This document shows, piece after piece, positions 60,963 to 64,000 of a DNA stretch of 64,000 nt. A program made the translations under genes and the position numbers. Each line of letters opens with the position of its first letter. Within the stretch, counting starts at the first letter, position 1. The notes beneath the pieces are model-generated. The model was not told the DNA's origin. It saw nothing but the letters and a program-made list of their open reading frames with translations, and did no database searches. The DNA is taken from contig JABELC010000001.1 in the NCBI GenBank assembly GCA_028455995.1, forward strand, positions 4,142,501 to 4,206,500, in the 5' to 3' direction. This DNA comes from Scleromitrula shiraiana. Its lineage: Eukaryota; Ascomycota; Leotiomycetes; Helotiales; Sclerotiniaceae.

Positions 60963-61894
60963 GTTGACCATTACATCGACATAGCATTAGAAGTTCTCAA
61001 AAAGAAAGAGAAGAATTTTATGCTTGAGAAGGATGATTCACGTCCTTATACTTTCCTCGAAGAAATTTCCAACCTCACCACCAATAGACAGTTCCTTCGG
61101 CATCAAGTACTCAGTATTCTCATTGTGGGTCGTGATACAGCAGCAAGCTTACTCGGGAATCTTTTCTTCACTTTAGCGCGATACCCTGAAGTTTGGAAAA
61201 AACTGCGTGCTGAGATTCTAAGTCTCGATGGAAGGCTTCCTACTTACCATGGTCTGCATAATCCGAAATATATTCGTCAATGTATTAACGAATGTGAGTA
61301 CTGAATTCCTACCAACCATATACTTTTGGTCTACAGTATTGTTCACCCTTTCAGCATTGAGGCTGCATCCGGTGGTTCCATTAAATACCAGGGAGGCTAT
61401 TCGCGACACTGTGCTGCCAAAGGGTGGGGGAGAAGATGGTCAATCTCCTTTGTTTGTTGAACGTAGCACTCAGGTGTTTTATAGCACATTCTCTATGCAT
61501 CGCCGTAAAGATGTATTTGGAGATGATGTTGAGACTTTCCGTCCTGAGCGATGGGATGTTATTCAACTAAAATGGGTATGTTATGGTTTCATCATTTCTG
61601 GTCGATCTCAATATGTTATAGTTCATGTATGATAGGGATTTCTTCCATTTAATGGTGGTCCTAGGATTTGTTTAGGCTGTAAGTATTACCTTCTCGTTCA
61701 TTTTTCATTGTTTAGCTGCTGGGTTTATCCATCTAGAACGATTTGCTCTTACAGAGGCTTCATTTGTCATGGTCCGTATGCTTCAAGAATTTGAGCTCAT
61801 TGAATTGAAAGATAATGAGCCGTGGAGGGAGGCATATACTCTCCTCGTATGCTCATATAACGGAAAGAAAGTTTCGTTGAAGCCTGCGGCATGA
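60963..61894 (+). pseudogene. 5'-truncated cytochrome P450
   Basis: Exons 60963-61293, 61355-61575, 61636-61678 and either 61737-61894 or from an earlier acceptor near 61716. Present: I-helix VGRDTAASLLGNLFF, ExxR motif ESLRLHP, FRPERW and heme segment PFNGGPRICLG, then RFALTEASFV. This wording fits the CYP52-like alkane/fatty-acid hydroxylase group. Everything before the I-helix (roughly the first 280 residues, including the membrane anchor) is missing; the frame is closed by a TAA at 60960-60962. With the usual final acceptor the split codon reads TAA, while an earlier acceptor keeps the frame but adds about eight residues after the heme loop. Head to head with the NRPS relic, almost touching. 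Confidence 0.8.
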
Positions 61895-63055
61895 TATACG
61901 TATTCTGGTCTCGTTGAATTTTAATAATCTCTAGCAGCTTGGAATTCCTGTTTTGATTATGTGGTGCTGTTCATATCGCTTGGAGTTGGGTGTTTAGAGG
62001 GAATTGGTGTAAGGAAATTCTAATTTATGAGTATAACTGGATTTGTGTTAGTCAAGACAAATTAGAAGCTTGTGTGCGGCAAAGTCTATATACAATTGGC
62101 ATTCGTTCTTTGCTATTCAATTTTCGATTTCATTTGGCCAAAATTTACAGGAAATAGTTCAATTCAAGCTCATCTTAGCACACGATGAATCTGATGTTTG
62201 CCACAATGTTCCCTTAGTGGGCTGAATGGATGAAATGCAATAATAAATTCATGATAGTTCAAGCTTCAATGTCATCTAGGTGAGGCATGAGTGTTATTAT
62301 CTTACCAAATTGAATTCATAGTTTCTTGCATATGATTTGAGAGAGAGCACTTTGCAGAGATTTTGGACTAGAATCGTTCAATATTCCCAATAGCTAAACA
62401 ATAGAGCCGGCCATGCTAGTCTCACTCATATCAGGCGATCAACAACTGAAGCCGGATGTCCTATCGTAAGTTGGCTAGTTGCATACCGAGGGGACTACCG
62501 GCCATCATTCTTACAAAATCTAGATGAGATACTGATTTTTGATACCTTAGAAGCATCGTAAAGGTCGTCATATACATATGGAACCATTTGATATTGAGAT
62601 ATCTCGTCCGAAAACATATGACCCCTATCTCTTGAAACATAAAATTAGAAAGCAGGCCTTATATATCCTACTTGTTGCTGTTGATTGATAATTCTTGAAA
62701 GTCCAACTTTTGTTTAAGTATTAAATTGGTTTCGTCACCTGATTCTTGTGGAAACATGTAGTAGAATTCAATACCTCAGAGAAGATAGCTTTCGAACAAC
62801 GCATCTCCCATGACCGAAGCTACCCGTACTTACACCCGTAGCTTAGAGTTCTCGCTGTATACTTAGGCACGACATAAAAAGACGAACAAAACCCTAACAA
62901 CCCTCTCTCCATCACTATATATACCAGTTCTCCAGCTTCTATCCTCTTCCTTTCTTATCCACAGACCCACACACACACACACACACACATATATCGACAA
63001 AAACACATCGGCAAACACACACCTATATATTTACTCTATAATCACCGTTGCCACA
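61895..63055. other. spacer with CA microsatellite
   Basis: About 1.16 kb without a supported gene. (CA)n lies at about 62966-62988, inside the likely leader of the CaaX gene, with a TATA-like element upstream. Confidence 0.5.
62916..62926 (+). promoter_or_regulatory. TATA-like element
   Basis: CTATATATACC about 135 bases before the ATG at 63056, followed by a pyrimidine-rich stretch and a CA repeat. Confidence 0.4.
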
Positions 63056-63259
63056 ATGTGCACCACCCACCGCGTCCACTACCTCGTCTGCAACCACAGC
63101 TACGAGGACAACGAATGGTGCAGGACATGGAAACACACCGGCCGATTGATCTGGGACTGCGAAGACTACCATGTCGAGGTAGTGCGCGAGCCAGGAATAT
63201 GTAAATACTGTATGAAGGAGCGGAGGAAGCAGGAAGGTGGCTGTTGTATCATTATGTAA
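63056..63259 (+). CDS. 67-aa Cys protein with CaaX box
   Basis: A single exon from ATG at 63056. Cys2, Cys12, His14 and Cys22 have the same spacing as in the 108-aa protein at 7987, and a C49-x2-C52 pair (ICKYCMKERRK) follows. This suggests zinc binding. The last residues are GGCCIIM, so the protein ends in a CaaX box (CIIM, Met-terminated, the type preferred by farnesyltransferase) preceded by another Cys that could be palmitoylated. No signal peptide. Together this suggests a small zinc-binding protein tethered to the inner face of a membrane. I know no named family for it. The CaaX box is absent from the relative at 7987. Confidence 0.65.
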   Translation: MCTTHRVHYLVCNHSYEDNEWCRTWKHTGRLIWDCEDYHVEVVREPGICKYCMKERRKQEGGCCIIM

Positions 63260-63776
63260 AGAGGAGTAGGCTCTTTTTGCTTTTTATGACTTTTTTGATA
63301 CCCTTTTTGCTTTTTTTGAGGGAGCTTGTTCTACTTTTTGTAGAGAGGTTGGGGTTTATGCATTTTTGTATGACTCTTTTGATACCCGTTTTGCTTCTTC
63401 GTCTGTATCCAGATTGGGAATTTTTGTCTGTATGACATGAGGTAGCAGTTTAGGCGTTTTTCGCTTTGATACCCCTTTTGTTCTTCTGCATCTAGATTAT
63501 TATTCTCGTCTATATGATGAGACTGTATTATATTCTGTTCCATTCTGTTTACATTGTGGCATAGAATACTTTGAGAGCGAAGAAACTTAAATGAGATAGG
63601 ATTAGATTGAATTCCAATGTAAATATTATTTTTTACTCTACAATTTATCGGTTTGAATATATGCAATGCAATTGTGAGAAATTTGAAATGTGAAATGCGC
63701 TAACTACTAAGCGATTCCTGCTACTGAGAGATTAGTAGCATCTGGATATCCACGGGCATAGTGAATAATACAACTA
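63260..63776. other. intergenic, T-rich
   Basis: About 500 bases without a supported gene. Short GATACCCTTTTTGCTT-like units recur near 63297, 63382 and 63466, forming a loose direct repeat after the CaaX gene. Confidence 0.5.
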
Positions 63777-63980
63777 CTAATGAAACATAATTCGATGTAA
63801 AAACTTCATCCGATGAATGGCGAGAATCTTTGAGCTAATGCCCAAAGTTGAGGTATTGTTCAGGTACTGTTTCAAAGTTCTAACAAGTGCATATTTGGAG
63901 ATTAGGCGCATTTCTTCATCGGGATTGAGATTTGAAGGTCCACTTCTTAGCAATTCTTTCTTTCGACTTCTGAACAATGC
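63777..63980 (-). CDS. partial 3' exon, unknown protein
   Basis: The minus strand is open from about 63980 to a stop at 63777-63779: RALFRSRKKELLRSGPSNLN, then PDEEMRLISKYALVRTLKQYLN. The charged helical composition looks coding, and the gene would continue beyond the right edge of the window or through an intron near 63975. The tail (ILAIHRMKFLHRIMFH) is less convincing and might lie beyond a splice site. Family not recognised. Confidence 0.35.
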   Translation of the reverse strand, partial: ALFRSRKKELLRSGPSNLNPDEEMRLISKYALVRTLKQYLNNTSTLGISSKILAIHRMKFLHRIMFH

Positions 63981-64000
63981 CCTTGTCTAGAAAAATGCGA

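Overview
The window reads as nuclear DNA of a filamentous ascomycete. Genes carry several short introns with GTATGT/GTAAGT donors, and the proteins are fungal (SUR7-type membrane protein, Rho3 GTPase, CWC25, CSN2, Zn2Cys6 regulator, CE5 esterase, Kre9/Knh1-type GPI protein). Gene style, AT-rich intergenic DNA and abundant microsatellites suggest a leotiomycete of the Botrytis/Sclerotinia kind, but that placement is inference. Exon boundaries were worked out by hand from splice signals and reading phase.

Layout. 0.3-9.5 kb: small genes without recognised function (coiled-coil protein, glutamine/serine-rich protein, acidic 188-aa protein, cysteine-containing 108-aa protein) plus a leucine-rich-repeat protein. 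9.9-13.1 kb: a 10-bp tandem array, then a 3-kb AT-rich island built from ACTAGT and CTTGAA/TTCAAG words, ending at a hydrophilic orphan gene (13.2-14.7 kb). 14.7-25.8 kb: a SUR7-type gene, a GC-rich fungal SLATT-like gene and Rho3, separated by long microsatellite-filled spacers. 25.8-29.2 kb: CWC25 and CSN2, divergently transcribed. 29.2-36.8 kb: a 7.6-kb gene-poor stretch in front of an otubain-type deubiquitinase (36.8-39.3 kb). 41.9-44.4 kb: a serine-rich GPI-anchored wall protein, followed by cysteine-containing fragments. 46.5-48.8 kb: lipoyl(octanoyl)transferase and an FMN split-barrel protein, divergent. 49.8-57.9 kb: a Zn2Cys6 regulator, a cutinase-family secreted esterase and an aquaglyceroporin with a long N-terminal extension. 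59.6-61.9 kb: a decayed NRPS thiolation-condensation segment head to head with a 5'-truncated cytochrome P450, probably debris of a secondary-metabolite locus. 63.0 kb: a 67-aa cysteine protein ending in a CaaX box that shares its N-terminal Cys/His spacing with the 108-aa protein at 8 kb.

Housekeeping genes (CWC25, CSN2, LIPB, RHO3, otubain) look intact. Accessory character is concentrated in the AT island and orphan gene, the SLATT-like gene, the two small Cys proteins and the NRPS/P450 debris. No tRNA, rRNA, CRISPR array or intact transposase was seen.
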